A stretch of 64,000 nucleotides of DNA from an uncultured Tropicimonas sp. (GCA_947495685.1 CANLZY010000018.1:67244-131243), one strand, 5' to 3'. Counted from the stretch's first letter, positions 18,527 to 27,734 are shown. Translations and numbers: made by a program. The notes: generated by a model from the letters alone, not told the origin.

Positions 18527-19903
18527 TCAGAAGGCTGAGCGGAACCCGACCGAAATACCGAAGGATTCGCCCTCGAACCGGCTGATGTTGGAAGCGGTGC
18601 TGCGCGCCTGCAACGACACCACGGGCGTGAAACCCATGTACCCGACACGGTCGATATGCAGGTTCAATTCGCCGCTGAACTCACGATCCTCGCGACCGGC
18701 TTCGACATCCAGAAACCCGATCCTGTAGTCGGAATAGTCCCGGAAAGCGTGTTCAAGGTGTCCACTCAGGCGGAATCCTTTCAGGTCTTCCCCCATGATC
18801 GCACGGATCCGCACGCTGGCGCTCTTGTAGGCCTGATTGATGTCATCGCTCGTCACGTCCTTGCCCGTCACGGTGAAGGACAGCAAATGCCCGGCCTGGA
18901 ACTGTCGGAAATAGTCCAACCTGAGTTCCCGGCCCTGCCTGTCCTGCGACTCGCGGTCCGAATCCCGGTGCTCGCCCTGGATCTGGAACCGCAGCGCATC
19001 ACGCGGTGACAGCACGACCCGTTTTGACATTGTCAGCCGGGTCACCTTGTCGAGCGGCTCGCCGCCATACCAGGTCTGGCCAAAGGCCAGCCCGATGCGG
19101 TCGGGAAGGATGAACGGCGTGTTGCGGCGACGATGGGAAAACTCGATCTCGGCCACGCCATAGTTGAAATCCGAGCCCTCGGCCTTGGGAGCGATCTCTT
19201 TCGCCTCTTCGGACAGGCGGTTGAAGGTCTGGTATCCGTTGAAGGTTATCGCCGTCAGCTGGGTTGGGTCCTGCGACAAGGTATAGGATAGCTGTCCCTG
19301 CAGGGCGGCTTGCACCCCCGACAGGGCCCGCGCGGCGCCACTGAGCTGCCCGACGGGAAACGTCTCGTCGATCACGAGGAATTCCGACGACGCGCCGCCG
19401 TTGATGTTGGACGATGGGCTGACATCGAACGAAAACCGTGCCAGCCATGGAGACGCCGCCCGCAACCGCTTGAAGGTCTTTGCAAGGTTCTCGCGTTCTT
19501 CGTCACTGTTTGCGGCCTGGTACGCGCGTCGCAGCCAGAATTGCGCTGCGGTGTAACGCTCGTCGGCAACGGCAGCCTGCGATGTGTAATAGGCCGCTTC
19601 GTACCGCAAGACCGGGTTGTCGGTGCTGGCCCAGGCACGTGCACCGGCCCGACGGCCTATGTCGGGGTTTCCCAGGCGCGGCTCGGTCGCCGCAAGGATC
19701 AACAGCGCCGCGGTATCATCGGGTCGGCCTTCAAGGATCACATGGGCAATCGCATTGGCCGCCGCGATATCGCCATCGCGAAACGCCGTGCGCGCCGCGC
19801 TGCGGGCTTGCTCTAGAGAAAAGGTCAATTGTTCCGCGGCCGCAGGGACGGCAAAGGCGGCCAAGGCGGCCGCCAGTGCAATCGGTCGGAACAGGGCCCG
19901 CAT
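18527..19903 (-). CDS. Slam-like outer-membrane lipoprotein translocator (DUF560)
   Basis: A 458-residue predicted outer-membrane protein. It has a signal peptide (about residues 1-24, ending PAAAE), an N-terminal TPR-like helical region (about 28-150, with ARTAFRDGDIAAANAIAHVI and repeated Ala-rich helices), then a beta-strand-rich barrel (about 160-458) ending in a C-terminal phenylalanine (SVGFRSAF), as expected for BAM substrates. This order matches surface lipoprotein assembly modifiers (Slam), which move lipoproteins to the cell surface. Its start codon overlaps the stop of the upstream lipoprotein gene (ATGA), the genetic layout seen for Slam and cargo. The cargo identity and the Slam call rest on architecture and context, not on a search. 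Confidence 0.78.
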   Translation of the reverse strand: MRALFRPIALAAALAAFAVPAAAEQLTFSLEQARSAARTAFRDGDIAAANAIAHVILEGRPDDTAALLILAATEPRLGNPDIGRRAGARAWASTDNPVLRYEAAYYTSQAAVADERYTAAQFWLRRAYQAANSDEERENLAKTFKRLRAASPWLARFSFDVSPSSNINGGASSEFLVIDETFPVGQLSGAARALSGVQAALQGQLSYTLSQDPTQLTAITFNGYQTFNRLSEEAKEIAPKAEGSDFNYGVAEIEFSHRRRNTPFILPDRIGLAFGQTWYGGEPLDKVTRLTMSKRVVLSPRDALRFQIQGEHRDSDRESQDRQGRELRLDYFRQFQAGHLLSFTVTGKDVTSDDINQAYKSASVRIRAIMGEDLKGFRLSGHLEHAFRDYSDYRIGFLDVEAGREDREFSGELNLHIDRVGYMGFTPVVSLQARSTASNISRFEGESFGISVGFRSAF

Positions 19904-20889
19904 CAGTCGAAGTCGTCGACGTCGTCGCAAATGGCCGGGGCGTCGGCGGTGCCGCAACGCGGCAGGACAAATGCCCCCACCTCGCGGTCGAACGAACCGT
20001 CACGCGTGTCGTCGGGTTGATAGATCGTATCCATCGCGACCACGCCGGCGATCGCATCGCCATTGTTGCCGATGATGCCGCCGAACTTGCCGGCCGATGT
20101 CGGGCCGGACGCCGTCGGGATCTCGGTCACGCCAAGGAATTCGCCGTTGTCGTCGATCACCCCTTCGACAAGGTTCACGTTCGGCAGCGTCTCGCCGGTG
20201 TCCGAAAACTGCTTTTCATAGATCGCGCCGTTGACGGCATTGTCGTCGAAATCGACGTTCACGTAGATTTTTCCCTCGGTCTGGCGCGGCTGGTACGGAT
20301 ACAGCGCACCGTTCGTCCCTTCCGGGATCTCCAACCGCTGATCCTGATCGAGGTCATTTTCGTTGGTCACGCCCGCATACGTGCCGGCATAGGAGACCAG
20401 GCCGGTCGTCGGAACGTTGTCGCCGCCGTTGCGCTTGTAATAGCCGCCGCGGAAGAACTTGCCGAATTGTCCGCCGTCGCTCACGGCTGTTGCCGTGACG
20501 GTTCCGTCATCGCTGACTGTCGATACCGCGACAAACATCCGGTCCAACGGGTCGTCTTGCACCGAAAACGCCTTGTAGCCTTCAACGTCGAGCGCCGCGT
20601 TGCGCAGATAGGTTGCCGCCTTCGGGCTCTGATCCAGCGCAGACAACTCGACCGTCAGCGTATCGTCGGCGTCACTGTCGGGATCCGTGCCAGCGTTGTA
20701 GGTCACCTGGGTGACGTTCAGCGCAAGGTCCGATGGTATCTCGGTTTCCGGATCTCCGGGATCGATGGGGATATCGGTGTCGTCGTCGTCGTCGCCTCCG
20801 GGGCGGTTTACCGGATTTGTGCCATCTCCGCCCCCACATGCTGCAAGCATGCCAAGAAGCGCCAGGACCAGCGCCAGGTTCTTTGTCAT
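19903..20889 (-). CDS. Predicted surface lipoprotein, likely Slam cargo
   Basis: A 328-residue protein with a clear lipoprotein signal (MTKNLALVLALLGMLAAC, lipobox LAAC, lipidated Cys18), a flexible Gly/Asp/Pro-rich linker including DDDDDTD, and a beta-rich C-terminal domain. The last 150 residues contain GLVSYAGTYAGVTN and FGGIIGNNGDAIAGVVAMDT, which resemble the small lipoprotein barrels of TbpB and other Slam-dependent proteins. A likely disulfide pair sits at the C-terminus (RCGTADAPAICDD). The ATG at 20889 is preceded by GAGG at a 12-nt distance. The gene is coupled to the Slam-like gene by a 4-bp overlap. The ligand is unknown. Confidence 0.8.
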   Translation of the reverse strand: MTKNLALVLALLGMLAACGGGDGTNPVNRPGGDDDDDTDIPIDPGDPETEIPSDLALNVTQVTYNAGTDPDSDADDTLTVELSALDQSPKAATYLRNAALDVEGYKAFSVQDDPLDRMFVAVSTVSDDGTVTATAVSDGGQFGKFFRGGYYKRNGGDNVPTTGLVSYAGTYAGVTNENDLDQDQRLEIPEGTNGALYPYQPRQTEGKIYVNVDFDDNAVNGAIYEKQFSDTGETLPNVNLVEGVIDDNGEFLGVTEIPTASGPTSAGKFGGIIGNNGDAIAGVVAMDTIYQPDDTRDGSFDREVGAFVLPRCGTADAPAICDDVDDFD

Positions 20890-21087
20890 CGGACTGCTCT
20901 GCCTCGGTTCGTTTTGTCTTATGGTGCGCAACTCGGGCTTGAGGTGTCAACTGACAAACCCGATCCCTCCGGCGAAAGCCGGCACCTGTGACCGTTCTGC
21001 GCGATACACTCGATATCGAGGTTTCCCGCACTGCATCGCATAGATATTGTCGGCACGACGCCACCAGAGCCCCAAGAGAATCGCCAC

Positions 21088-21993
21088 ATGCCCCTGTCCG
21101 AAGACCAGATCGCCGAAATCGCCGCCCAGCGTGCAGAGCCTCAACCCACGCTGCGGGCCGTCAGCCCCGGAATGGAGGCGCATCTCTATACCGCGCACGA
21201 GGTGCTGGACCACGGGTTCGTGCGGGTCATCGACTACATGGGCGACGACAACGCCATCGTTCAGGCCGCCCGCGTGTCCTATGGGGCCGGAACCAAGAAA
21301 TCCCGCGATGACAGCGGGTTGATCCGCTACCTCATGCGGCATTGGCATTCGACCCCGTTCGAGATGTGCGAAATCAAGCTGCATGTGAAGCTGCCGGTCT
21401 TTGTCGCCCGACAGTGGATTCGTCACCGGACCGCGAACGTGAACGAGTACTCCGCCCGCTATTCGATCCTGGATCGGGAGTTCTACATCCCCGCGCCGGA
21501 ACAGCTGGCCGCGCAATCCACCGTCAACAACCAGGGACGGGGCGACGTGCTGCAGGGCGAAGAGGCGGCGCGGGTGCTGGAAATCCTGAAGGCCGACGCT
21601 GGCCGGTCCTATGACAATTACGAGCAGATGTTGTCACAAGAGGGCCAGCAGGGGCTGGCGCGGGAGTTGGCACGAATGAACCTGCCGGCCAACATCTACA
21701 CGCAGTGGTACTGGAAGGTGGACCTGCACAACCTGTTCCATTTCCTGCGCCTGCGCGCCGACCCCCATGCCCAGTACGAGATCCGGGTCTATGCCGAAGC
21801 GATCTGTGACATTGTCGCCGACTGGGTGCCCGCCGCCTATGGCGCCTTCGAGGACTATCGTCTTGGCGGCGTGAACCTGTCGGCCAAGGCGTTGGACTGC
21901 GTGAAGCGGATGCTCAAGGGCGAACCCGTCACGCAGGAGACATCTGGCATGTCAAAGGGAGAATGGCGCGAGTTCGAGGGGCTGCTGGGATAG
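21088..21993 (+). CDS. thyX: FAD-dependent thymidylate synthase ThyX
   Basis: Makes dTMP from dUMP using methylene-tetrahydrofolate and NADPH with FAD. The ThyX signature is complete: [15 protein letters not shown] (the RHRxxxxxxxSxRY motif) at about residues 113-127. The nucleotide-binding stretch [20 protein letters not shown] and the C-terminal [11 protein letters not shown] segment are also present. Length (301 aa) is normal for alphaproteobacterial ThyX. It stands alone on the plus strand, divergent from the lipoprotein/Slam pair. Confidence 0.95.
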   Translation: MPLSEDQIAEIAAQRAEPQPTLRAVSPGMEAHLYTAHEVLDHGFVRVIDYMGDDNAIVQAARVSYGAGTKKSRDDSGLIRYLMRHWHSTPFEMCEIKLHVKLPVFVARQWIRHRTANVNEYSARYSILDREFYIPAPEQLAAQSTVNNQGRGDVLQGEEAARVLEILKADAGRSYDNYEQMLSQEGQQGLARELARMNLPANIYTQWYWKVDLHNLFHFLRLRADPHAQYEIRVYAEAICDIVADWVPAAYGAFEDYRLGGVNLSAKALDCVKRMLKGEPVTQETSGMSKGEWREFEGLLG

Positions 21994-22138
21994 CGTCCAA
22001 CCAGACGCTGCCGGCACATGTGAGTATCGCGAGAACAGGGCATTGAAGCCCACCTACGACGACGGCGGAGCGTCGCCGGTGGACGGGACACGCCCCTTCA
22101 CCGACACGGGTCAGACGGTTTTGAACCCTGGCGCAACG

Positions 22139-22163
22139 AAAAGGGCGCCCCGATGGAGCGCCC
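22139..22163 (-). terminator. Rho-independent terminator of the MipA-family gene
   Basis: On the minus strand GGGCGC (22163-22158) pairs with GCGCCC (22148-22143) and is followed by TTTT (22142-22139). It sits about 20 bp past the stop codon of the gene at 22184-23032. Confidence 0.75.
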
Positions 22164-22183
22164 GATGCGGAAATGTCAGTAGA

Positions 22184-23032
22184 TCAGAACTGCAGAACGA
22201 GTTCGCGGGTAATACCCACCCGGACGCGGAACTGGTCTTCACTGCCGGCGTCGGTGATCGGTGAGGCAGCGGCGTCGTTCAACAGTCGATCAGCACGGAT
22301 GCCGGCCTCCATGCCCCAGAGGTTGTTGAAACGATAGCGAGCCGTGGCCTCGATACCAGCGCCCAGGATGCCGCCATCGGCCTGATATTTGTCGAGTCCG
22401 CTGGCCGTGGATTCCGGCCCGTCGACGCTGAAGTAGGTGTCGGCAAAACCCTGCCCGCCCCAGACGACGCGCGGGCCGACTCGCAACTCCCATTTTTCAT
22501 TCGGGTAGGCGATCCCGTCCATCCCGAATTCACCGGTGAATGAATCGTGCCCGAAGCCATACCGCGCGTCCGCGAAGGCTTCGAAATGCTTCTGGCGATA
22601 GACAACGCCCATGCCCAGTTCCAGCGATGGGTCGATATCCTCCAACCCTTGCAGGTCATCATAGTCGTCCGAGTTGCGCTCGCCGATAAAGCGCAGCGAA
22701 CCACGGACACCAAAGGCGCTCGGCCGCGCGTTTGCGTCAAGGCTGCCGTATTCGCCCAGCCCCTTCAGGCGCACGTAGTCAAAACCCAGCGCAAAGTCGG
22801 GGCGGGTGATGTATTCGTCCGAGCCGAAGTAGGCCGGGCGCGACAGCACACCAAGGCGAACGTCGTATTTCAGAACAAATGTTTTTGACGGGTCGATCTG
22901 CGCCAGCGGCACAGGTGCCGAAGTGGCGGCGGTCTCCACCGCTGATACGTCTGATACGACGGCCTCTTGAGCGGAAACGGAGGTGGCCAAGGTCAACGCC
23001 GCAGCCGCGGCGAAAAATGTACGTGTGATCAT
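22184..23032 (-). CDS. MipA/OmpV family outer-membrane protein
   Basis: A 282-residue predicted beta-barrel. It has a signal peptide (MITRTFFAAAAALTLATSVS, then AQE), and the mature part is a run of amphipathic strands with MipA/OmpV-type segments: YDVRLGVLSRPAYFGSDEY, RGSLRFIGERNSDDYDDLQG, and WELRVGPRVVWGGQGFADTY. The last residue is phenylalanine (RELVLQF), the usual outer-membrane assembly signal. Members bind the murein synthesis/hydrolysis machinery or act in adhesion and osmoadaptation; the substrate here is unknown. I take the ATG at 23032, at the signal peptide, over an upstream extension. It is followed by a clear terminator and is a separate unit from the cytochrome genes. Confidence 0.88.
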   Translation of the reverse strand: MITRTFFAAAAALTLATSVSAQEAVVSDVSAVETAATSAPVPLAQIDPSKTFVLKYDVRLGVLSRPAYFGSDEYITRPDFALGFDYVRLKGLGEYGSLDANARPSAFGVRGSLRFIGERNSDDYDDLQGLEDIDPSLELGMGVVYRQKHFEAFADARYGFGHDSFTGEFGMDGIAYPNEKWELRVGPRVVWGGQGFADTYFSVDGPESTASGLDKYQADGGILGAGIEATARYRFNNLWGMEAGIRADRLLNDAAASPITDAGSEDQFRVRVGITRELVLQF

Positions 23033-23172
23033 GATCACGAGGGTCCCCCGAATCGGACAGGCAGAAGTGAGCAGCTCGTCACACAGTAGAGCCGGACGTT
23101 GACCTTTCAAGTGCCGGCGGAAATCCGCCGGTAGCCTGTCATGTATTTGACACGCAATCGGTTTCACCCGGG

Positions 23173-23577
23173 TCACTCCGCCTGCAACGCGCGCAGGTAC
23201 TCCACGATTTCGATTACCGGAAGACTGGCCTTGATCGGGTCTCCGTCCGTCTCGACCGGAACGACGGGCCTCCCCTCAAAAAAGGCGCCGTAGATCGGCA
23301 TCGGGCTGCCATGGGCAATCACCGTGTCCCGGCCATCGATCCGCCGCACCACCCGCGTGACAGGAAAGGTGCCGCCGTTGGAGGCTGACAACAGGGTCAA
23401 GTCGGTCGGATGGACCGAAACGATCGCGGCGGTCGGGCCATCACCCTGCGCGCCCTTGCCGTGACAGGTGGCGCAATACCGCGAGAACAAGGCCTCCCCC
23501 ACCGAGGTATCCGCCGCCATCGCGGGACTGGCGGCGCACCCCATCATCAACATCAGGCGCAAGACGGTTCCTAGCAT
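23173..23577 (-). CDS. Periplasmic c-type cytochrome (second of a tandem pair)
   Basis: A 134-residue secreted monohaem cytochrome c. The signal peptide (MLGTVLRLMLMMGCAASPAM, then AAD) is followed by the haem site YCATCHGKGAQGDGPTA (CxxCH). The candidate distal methionine is in HGSPMPIYGAFF. The start ATG lies 1 nt after the stop of the upstream cytochrome gene, so the two form one transcript. It shares with its neighbour the order CHG..GDGPTAA..DLT..VVR.IDGR..HG.PMP..G, which points to a tandem duplication. The electron partner is unknown. Confidence 0.87.
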   Translation of the reverse strand: MLGTVLRLMLMMGCAASPAMAADTSVGEALFSRYCATCHGKGAQGDGPTAAIVSVHPTDLTLLSASNGGTFPVTRVVRRIDGRDTVIAHGSPMPIYGAFFEGRPVVPVETDGDPIKASLPVIEIVEYLRALQAE

Positions 23578-23578
23578 G

Positions 23579-23977
23579 TCACTCCTCCTGACGGCTTTCG
23601 AGCCATTGAACCAGGGCAAGTATCGGCTCCGTGGTGGCGAGCGGGCTGCCATCGGCCGCATCGATCACCACGGACTTTCCGGTCAGAAGCCCCCCGAACA
23701 TCGGCATCGGTCCACCATGCGCCGTCAGGCCGGATCGTCCATCGATCAGCCGCACCACTGCAGCGACGTCGAAGGCACCATCGTTGCGCGCGGCAAAACG
23801 GGTAAGATCCGGAACCGGAACCGTCAGCAACGCCGCCGTCGGGCCGTCGCCCCGAGCCTCGGAACCGTGACACCCGGCGCAGGCATCCATGTAGGACCGG
23901 TACCCCAATTCCGGATCCGCTGCGCAGACACTGGCAGGGATCAGACAGGAAAGGGCAAGTGCAGCAAACGTTCTCAT
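23579..23977 (-). CDS. Periplasmic c-type cytochrome (first of a tandem pair)
   Basis: A 132-residue secreted monohaem cytochrome c with signal peptide MRTFAALALSCLIPASVCAA, haem motif ACAGCHGSEARGDGPTA (CxxCH), and a likely Met ligand in HGGPMPMFGGLL. It resembles the gene immediately downstream along its whole length but at modest identity, so the duplication is old. No oxidase, dehydrogenase or maturation gene is adjacent that would name its role. The next gene upstream (24110) is on the opposite strand, leaving a 132-bp divergent promoter region. Confidence 0.87.
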   Translation of the reverse strand: MRTFAALALSCLIPASVCAADPELGYRSYMDACAGCHGSEARGDGPTAALLTVPVPDLTRFAARNDGAFDVAAVVRLIDGRSGLTAHGGPMPMFGGLLTGKSVVIDAADGSPLATTEPILALVQWLESRQEE

Positions 23978-24109
23978 TTCTGGCTCCGATGCTTGCAGGG
24001 CAACTGTCGACTTCGGCGTGCCCCATGTCGTTGATCTGGGTCATTCTCGACCCTTGCTACACTTGACGCTATCGCGCAGGGTACCCGGATCGCAAGCAGG
24101 AGCGGGCCC

Positions 24110-24550
24110 ATGCCCAATCACGTCTACGCCACGATCATGCTGTGTGCCGGCATCGGCATCCCCGTGCTTGCGGCGCTGAATGCCGCACTGGGGCAACGCA
24201 TGGGATCGCCGGCCGCCGCGGCGGTGATCCTGTTCTGTGTCGCCCTGGTAGTGGCGGGGGTCGCGGCAATCGTCACCGGCCCCCGGGCGCTGGTCCATGC
24301 CGCAGGCGCGCCCCCCCACCTGTTTCTGGCCGGAACCTTGGTTGCCTTCTACGTCCTGTCGGTCACCGCCATCGCACCGAAATTCGGCATCGGCAACGCA
24401 GTGTTCTTCGTGCTGGTCGGGCAATTGATCTCGGCTGCCGTCATCGACCATTTCGGCCTGTTCGGCGCGCCGATAAAGGGCATGACACTGGCCCGCAGTG
24501 GCGGATTGGCGTTGATGGTTGCAGGTGTCCTCCTGACGCAACGGGCCTGA
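24110..24550 (+). CDS. DMT-superfamily membrane protein (DUF606/YdcZ-like)
   Basis: A 146-residue membrane protein with five hydrophobic segments (about residues 8-27, 35-55, 69-87, 95-112, 124-142). The pattern NHVYATIMLCAGIGIPVLAA, ALGQRMGSPAAAAVI, NAVFFVLVGQLISAAVIDHFG, with a small-residue final helix, is that of the single-domain DUF606 (YdcZ) branch of drug/metabolite transporters. The substrate is unknown. AGGAG precedes the ATG. The kinase-like gene begins 4 nt downstream, so the pair is co-transcribed. Confidence 0.85.
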   Translation: MPNHVYATIMLCAGIGIPVLAALNAALGQRMGSPAAAAVILFCVALVVAGVAAIVTGPRALVHAAGAPPHLFLAGTLVAFYVLSVTAIAPKFGIGNAVFFVLVGQLISAAVIDHFGLFGAPIKGMTLARSGGLALMVAGVLLTQRA

Positions 24551-24554
24551 GGCG

Positions 24555-25493
24555 ATGCTGCTGGTCGAATGGCTCCGGCGATTGTCGCCGCAACGGCGGC
24601 AGGTGGCGCGTGCCTTGCGCGCGGCGCGCGACCTGCCCCCGGTCACCTTGACCGGTTGCCTCAAGGTTCGGCCAAACCGGATTGTCTGCACCGGAAAGAT
24701 GAACGGCCGCGCCGTGATCGTGAAATCGTTGATGGGGCCAAATGCCGAACGGCTGACCCGCGCGACGCAGGAGGTGCTGGAGGATCGCTACCCGGCGCTT
24801 GGCCCCGGCCCCCATCGCGTTCCCGAACCGCTGGCGTTCTCTGCCAAACACGGGATTACCATCATGGAGCAGGTTCCCGGCACCGCGTTGAGCGCGATGC
24901 TGAGGACAGCCCCACCCGACGAGCGGGCACGGTTGATCGCACGGGCCGGAACGTGGCTCGACCGCTACTGCGCCGACAGCCGACGGGTGAACCCGACGTT
25001 CGGTGGCCGAAACTGGCTGGCCATGGCCGCGCGCAAGCAACAGGAGTTTCGTCACGAACCGGACGCCCTGTTGGCCAAGGCCCTGGTCGGGGCACTCGTG
25101 CCCCTGGCCGCGGGCCTGAGCGGGCGCCCCGTGCGGCAAGCCATCATCCACGGTGACTTCAGAACACACAACCTGTTGGTCGACGATGCCACGATCTGTG
25201 GCGTCGACCTTCACAACACGGGCTATCTGCCTGTTGCGCGTGACGCCGCCGGGTTCCTTGTCCATCTGTCGTCCCACATTCCCGCAACCGATCGGCTGAG
25301 CTGGAACGGCGTCAGCACCACGGACGCCGATGCCCTCCTGGCGACGGATCTGCTGTCGGATATCGACCCGCGACTGGTACGGTTCTTCATCGGCGTCTCG
25401 CTGATCTGGCAGCTGTCGATTGCGCGCCCCAAAAGCCGTGTGGCCGGTGAAACCCGCGCCATGATCCACAGCTACCTGTCCTCGACAACCTGA
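24555..25493 (+). CDS. APH-fold phosphotransferase family protein
   Basis: A 312-residue kinase-like protein. The catalytic loop IIHGDFRTHNLLVDD (about residues 196-210) is typical of the aminoglycoside/choline kinase (APH) superfamily, with catalytic Asp in HGD and Asn in HNLL. The usual metal-binding DFG/D-P motif is replaced by GVDLHNTGYL. An N-terminal beta-rich lobe carries a plausible ATP lysine (GRAVIVKSLMG). The substrate is unknown, and a resistance role should not be assumed. It follows the DUF606 gene closely, and its last 22 bp overlap the convergent lolD gene. Confidence 0.78.
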   Translation: MLLVEWLRRLSPQRRQVARALRAARDLPPVTLTGCLKVRPNRIVCTGKMNGRAVIVKSLMGPNAERLTRATQEVLEDRYPALGPGPHRVPEPLAFSAKHGITIMEQVPGTALSAMLRTAPPDERARLIARAGTWLDRYCADSRRVNPTFGGRNWLAMAARKQQEFRHEPDALLAKALVGALVPLAAGLSGRPVRQAIIHGDFRTHNLLVDDATICGVDLHNTGYLPVARDAAGFLVHLSSHIPATDRLSWNGVSTTDADALLATDLLSDIDPRLVRFFIGVSLIWQLSIARPKSRVAGETRAMIHSYLSSTT

Positions 25494-26158
25494 CCGGACT
25501 GCAGGCGCACGACCCGGTCCATCCGTCCGGCAAGCTCCAGGTTGTGAGTGGCGATCAGCGCCGCCATGCCGGTTTCGCGTACCAGCGTCAGCAAGGCCGC
25601 AAACACGGTGTCCGAGGTGCCCGGATCAAGGTTGCCGGTTGGCTCGTCCGCCAACAACAACCGGGGTGCGTTGGCCAGCGCCCGGCACACCGCCACCCGT
25701 TGTTGTTCACCGCCCGACAGTTGCGAGGGGCGGTGCGCGGCACGGTCCGTCATCCCGACACTGGCCAGAAGCATGGCGGCCCGAGCCTCGGCCTCTGCCG
25801 CCGGGATCGCGTTGGCAAGCTGTGGCAGAATGATGTTTTCCGCCGCCGTGAACTCTGGCAGCAGGTGGTGGAACTGATAGACAAAGCCCACTTCGCGGCG
25901 CCGCGCGATCGTACGCGCACTGTCACCCTTGACCCCCATCTCGCGGCCGTTCAGCCGCACGTGACCGGCACTCGCCGTGTCCAGCAGCCCGGCGATGTGC
26001 AGCAAGGTCGACTTTCCGGCGCCCGAGGGCGCAACAAGTGCCACGATCTCGCCGCGACCAACCGACAGGTTCACCCCGCTCAGCACATCGACAGCCCCCG
26101 GGGTGCCAGGATTGTAGACCTTGCAGATCCCCTCCAGCTCCAGCACCGTGTCACTCAT
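25472..26158 (-). CDS. lolD: Lipoprotein-releasing ABC transporter ATPase LolD
   Basis: The 228-residue ATPase of the LolCD(E) complex, which extracts outer-membrane lipoproteins from the inner membrane and hands them to LolA. Visible motifs are Walker A APSGAGKST (with Ala in place of the first Gly, a common variant), the Q-loop in FVYQFHHLLPEFTAAEN, the signature LSGGEQQR, Walker B RLLLADEPTGNLD, and the switch histidine in ATHNLELAG. It overlaps the permease gene upstream by 8 bp, so the two are translated together. Its 3' end overlaps the convergent APH-like gene by 22 bp. Confidence 0.93.
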   Translation of the reverse strand: MSDTVLELEGICKVYNPGTPGAVDVLSGVNLSVGRGEIVALVAPSGAGKSTLLHIAGLLDTASAGHVRLNGREMGVKGDSARTIARRREVGFVYQFHHLLPEFTAAENIILPQLANAIPAAEAEARAAMLLASVGMTDRAAHRPSQLSGGEQQRVAVCRALANAPRLLLADEPTGNLDPGTSDTVFAALLTLVRETGMAALIATHNLELAGRMDRVVRLQSGQVVEDR

Positions 26159-27467
26159 AGCGCAGCGCCTCCACCGGGTTCATCCGCGCTGCCCGGCGGG
26201 CCGGGAAGATCGTGACCACAAACGACAGCCCCAACGACAAGCCAACCGCCGACATCACATCGGCCATCTCCAGCTTGGCCGGCAGGGCATAGATGCCACG
26301 GATCGACGGGTCCCAGACGCCACCGCCCGACACATAGTTCACCAGGCTGAAGATCGGATCGATGTAGATCGCGAACAGGCACCCCAGGATCACCCCGACA
26401 ATGGTACCGACCGTGCCAACCGCCGCGCCACAGATGAAGAACACTCGCATGACAGCGCCTTCTGTCAGGCCCATGGTGCGCAGGATGCCGATGTCGCGTC
26501 CCTTGTTCTTCACCAGCATGATCAACCCCGAGATGATGTTCATCGCCGCGATCAGCACAAGGATCGACAGGATCACGAACATCACGTTGTCCTCGACCTC
26601 CAGCGCCCGCAGGAACGCGCCCGAGGCGTCGCGCCAGGTCCACAGCAGGGTCCGCTCGCCACCGGCTCGCAGAAGTTGCAGCGTCATGTCGCCGACCGAA
26701 TCCGGCTCGGCGACCATGACCTCCAGCTCGTCGGCCACGCCCTCGCGGTTGAAATAGCTCTGGGCCTCGGCAAAGGGCATGTAGACCCGCGTTCGGTCGA
26801 TGTCGTACCGACCGGCCTGGAAAACATAGACGACTTCGTAGACATTGATCCGCGGCGAGGTGCCGAAGGGCGTTTTGGCTCCATTGGGCGAGATCAGCTT
26901 GATCCGGTCACCGACAGCAACGTTCAACTGCTGTGCAACACCCCAGCCGATGGCGATCCCCTCATCGAACCGCCCGATGTCGCCCAGCGATTGCTCGGGC
27001 GCGGCTATTCTGGGGATCGTGACCAGATCCTCGGCCGAGATCCCGAAGACCTCGACGCCGGCATTCTGGGTGCGGAAATTGGCCATGACCTGGCCCTTGA
27101 CCAGCGGCGCGACCCTGGTGACGCCGGGCACCTCGCGGACGCGATCGGCCATGGCGGCATAGTCGTCGATCACCCGACTGGTGTGGCCGGACTCCGTGAC
27201 GGCGACCGATTGATAGACCGTGACGTGTGCGTTGGCCCCCAGGATCGTGTCGACAAACTCGGCCCGAAATCCGGAGCGGACCGCCAGCGTCGCAATCAAG
27301 GCAAACACCGCCAGGGTGATCCCGACGAGGCTGATCCAGGTCATCACCGAAACGCCACCCTCGGCGCGTTTTGCCCGCAGGTAGCGCCAGGCAATCATCC
27401 ATTCGAAGGCCGCAAAGGGCGGTGGGCTTGTCGACAAGGAACGGCTCCCGCGTTTTGTGCCCTGCAT
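26151..27467 (-). CDS. lolC: Lipoprotein-releasing ABC transporter permease LolC/LolE
   Basis: A 438-residue permease with the LolC/E topology: N-terminal FEWMIAWRYLRAKRAEG and a transmembrane segment (WISLVGITLAVFALIATLAV), a large periplasmic domain (about residues 60-280), then three transmembrane segments in the FtsX-like domain with KNKGRDIGILRTMGLTEG. It ends FPARRAARMNPVEALRYE, the family's typical C-terminus. A single permease gene next to lolD suggests a LolCD complex built with one permease type, as in many alphaproteobacteria. The ATG at 27467 is chosen; upstream codons are not conserved-looking. Confidence 0.92.
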   Translation of the reverse strand: MQGTKRGSRSLSTSPPPFAAFEWMIAWRYLRAKRAEGGVSVMTWISLVGITLAVFALIATLAVRSGFRAEFVDTILGANAHVTVYQSVAVTESGHTSRVIDDYAAMADRVREVPGVTRVAPLVKGQVMANFRTQNAGVEVFGISAEDLVTIPRIAAPEQSLGDIGRFDEGIAIGWGVAQQLNVAVGDRIKLISPNGAKTPFGTSPRINVYEVVYVFQAGRYDIDRTRVYMPFAEAQSYFNREGVADELEVMVAEPDSVGDMTLQLLRAGGERTLLWTWRDASGAFLRALEVEDNVMFVILSILVLIAAMNIISGLIMLVKNKGRDIGILRTMGLTEGAVMRVFFICGAAVGTVGTIVGVILGCLFAIYIDPIFSLVNYVSGGGVWDPSIRGIYALPAKLEMADVMSAVGLSLGLSFVVTIFPARRAARMNPVEALRYE

Positions 27468-27734
27468 GGCGGGGTTCTTTGACAGGGTCAACCGGCCCAA
27501 AGGTCACTTCGCACGGGATTTCGAGGCGCAACAGGCGATGCCGGAGGTACCGCCGCCCCTCCCCCCAAACCCAACGATCAAATGGGCAACAGATTGTTTC
27601 CGGGCGCGGGCAAGGGTTAACAAATCACAAACACATACGCGCCACATTCTATTGGTCTGCCGGACGCGTACGAATCCAAATCACGGGCGCGCATTGTTGG
27701 CGCATGCCCAGTTCACGTTGCAGACAGGACTACG

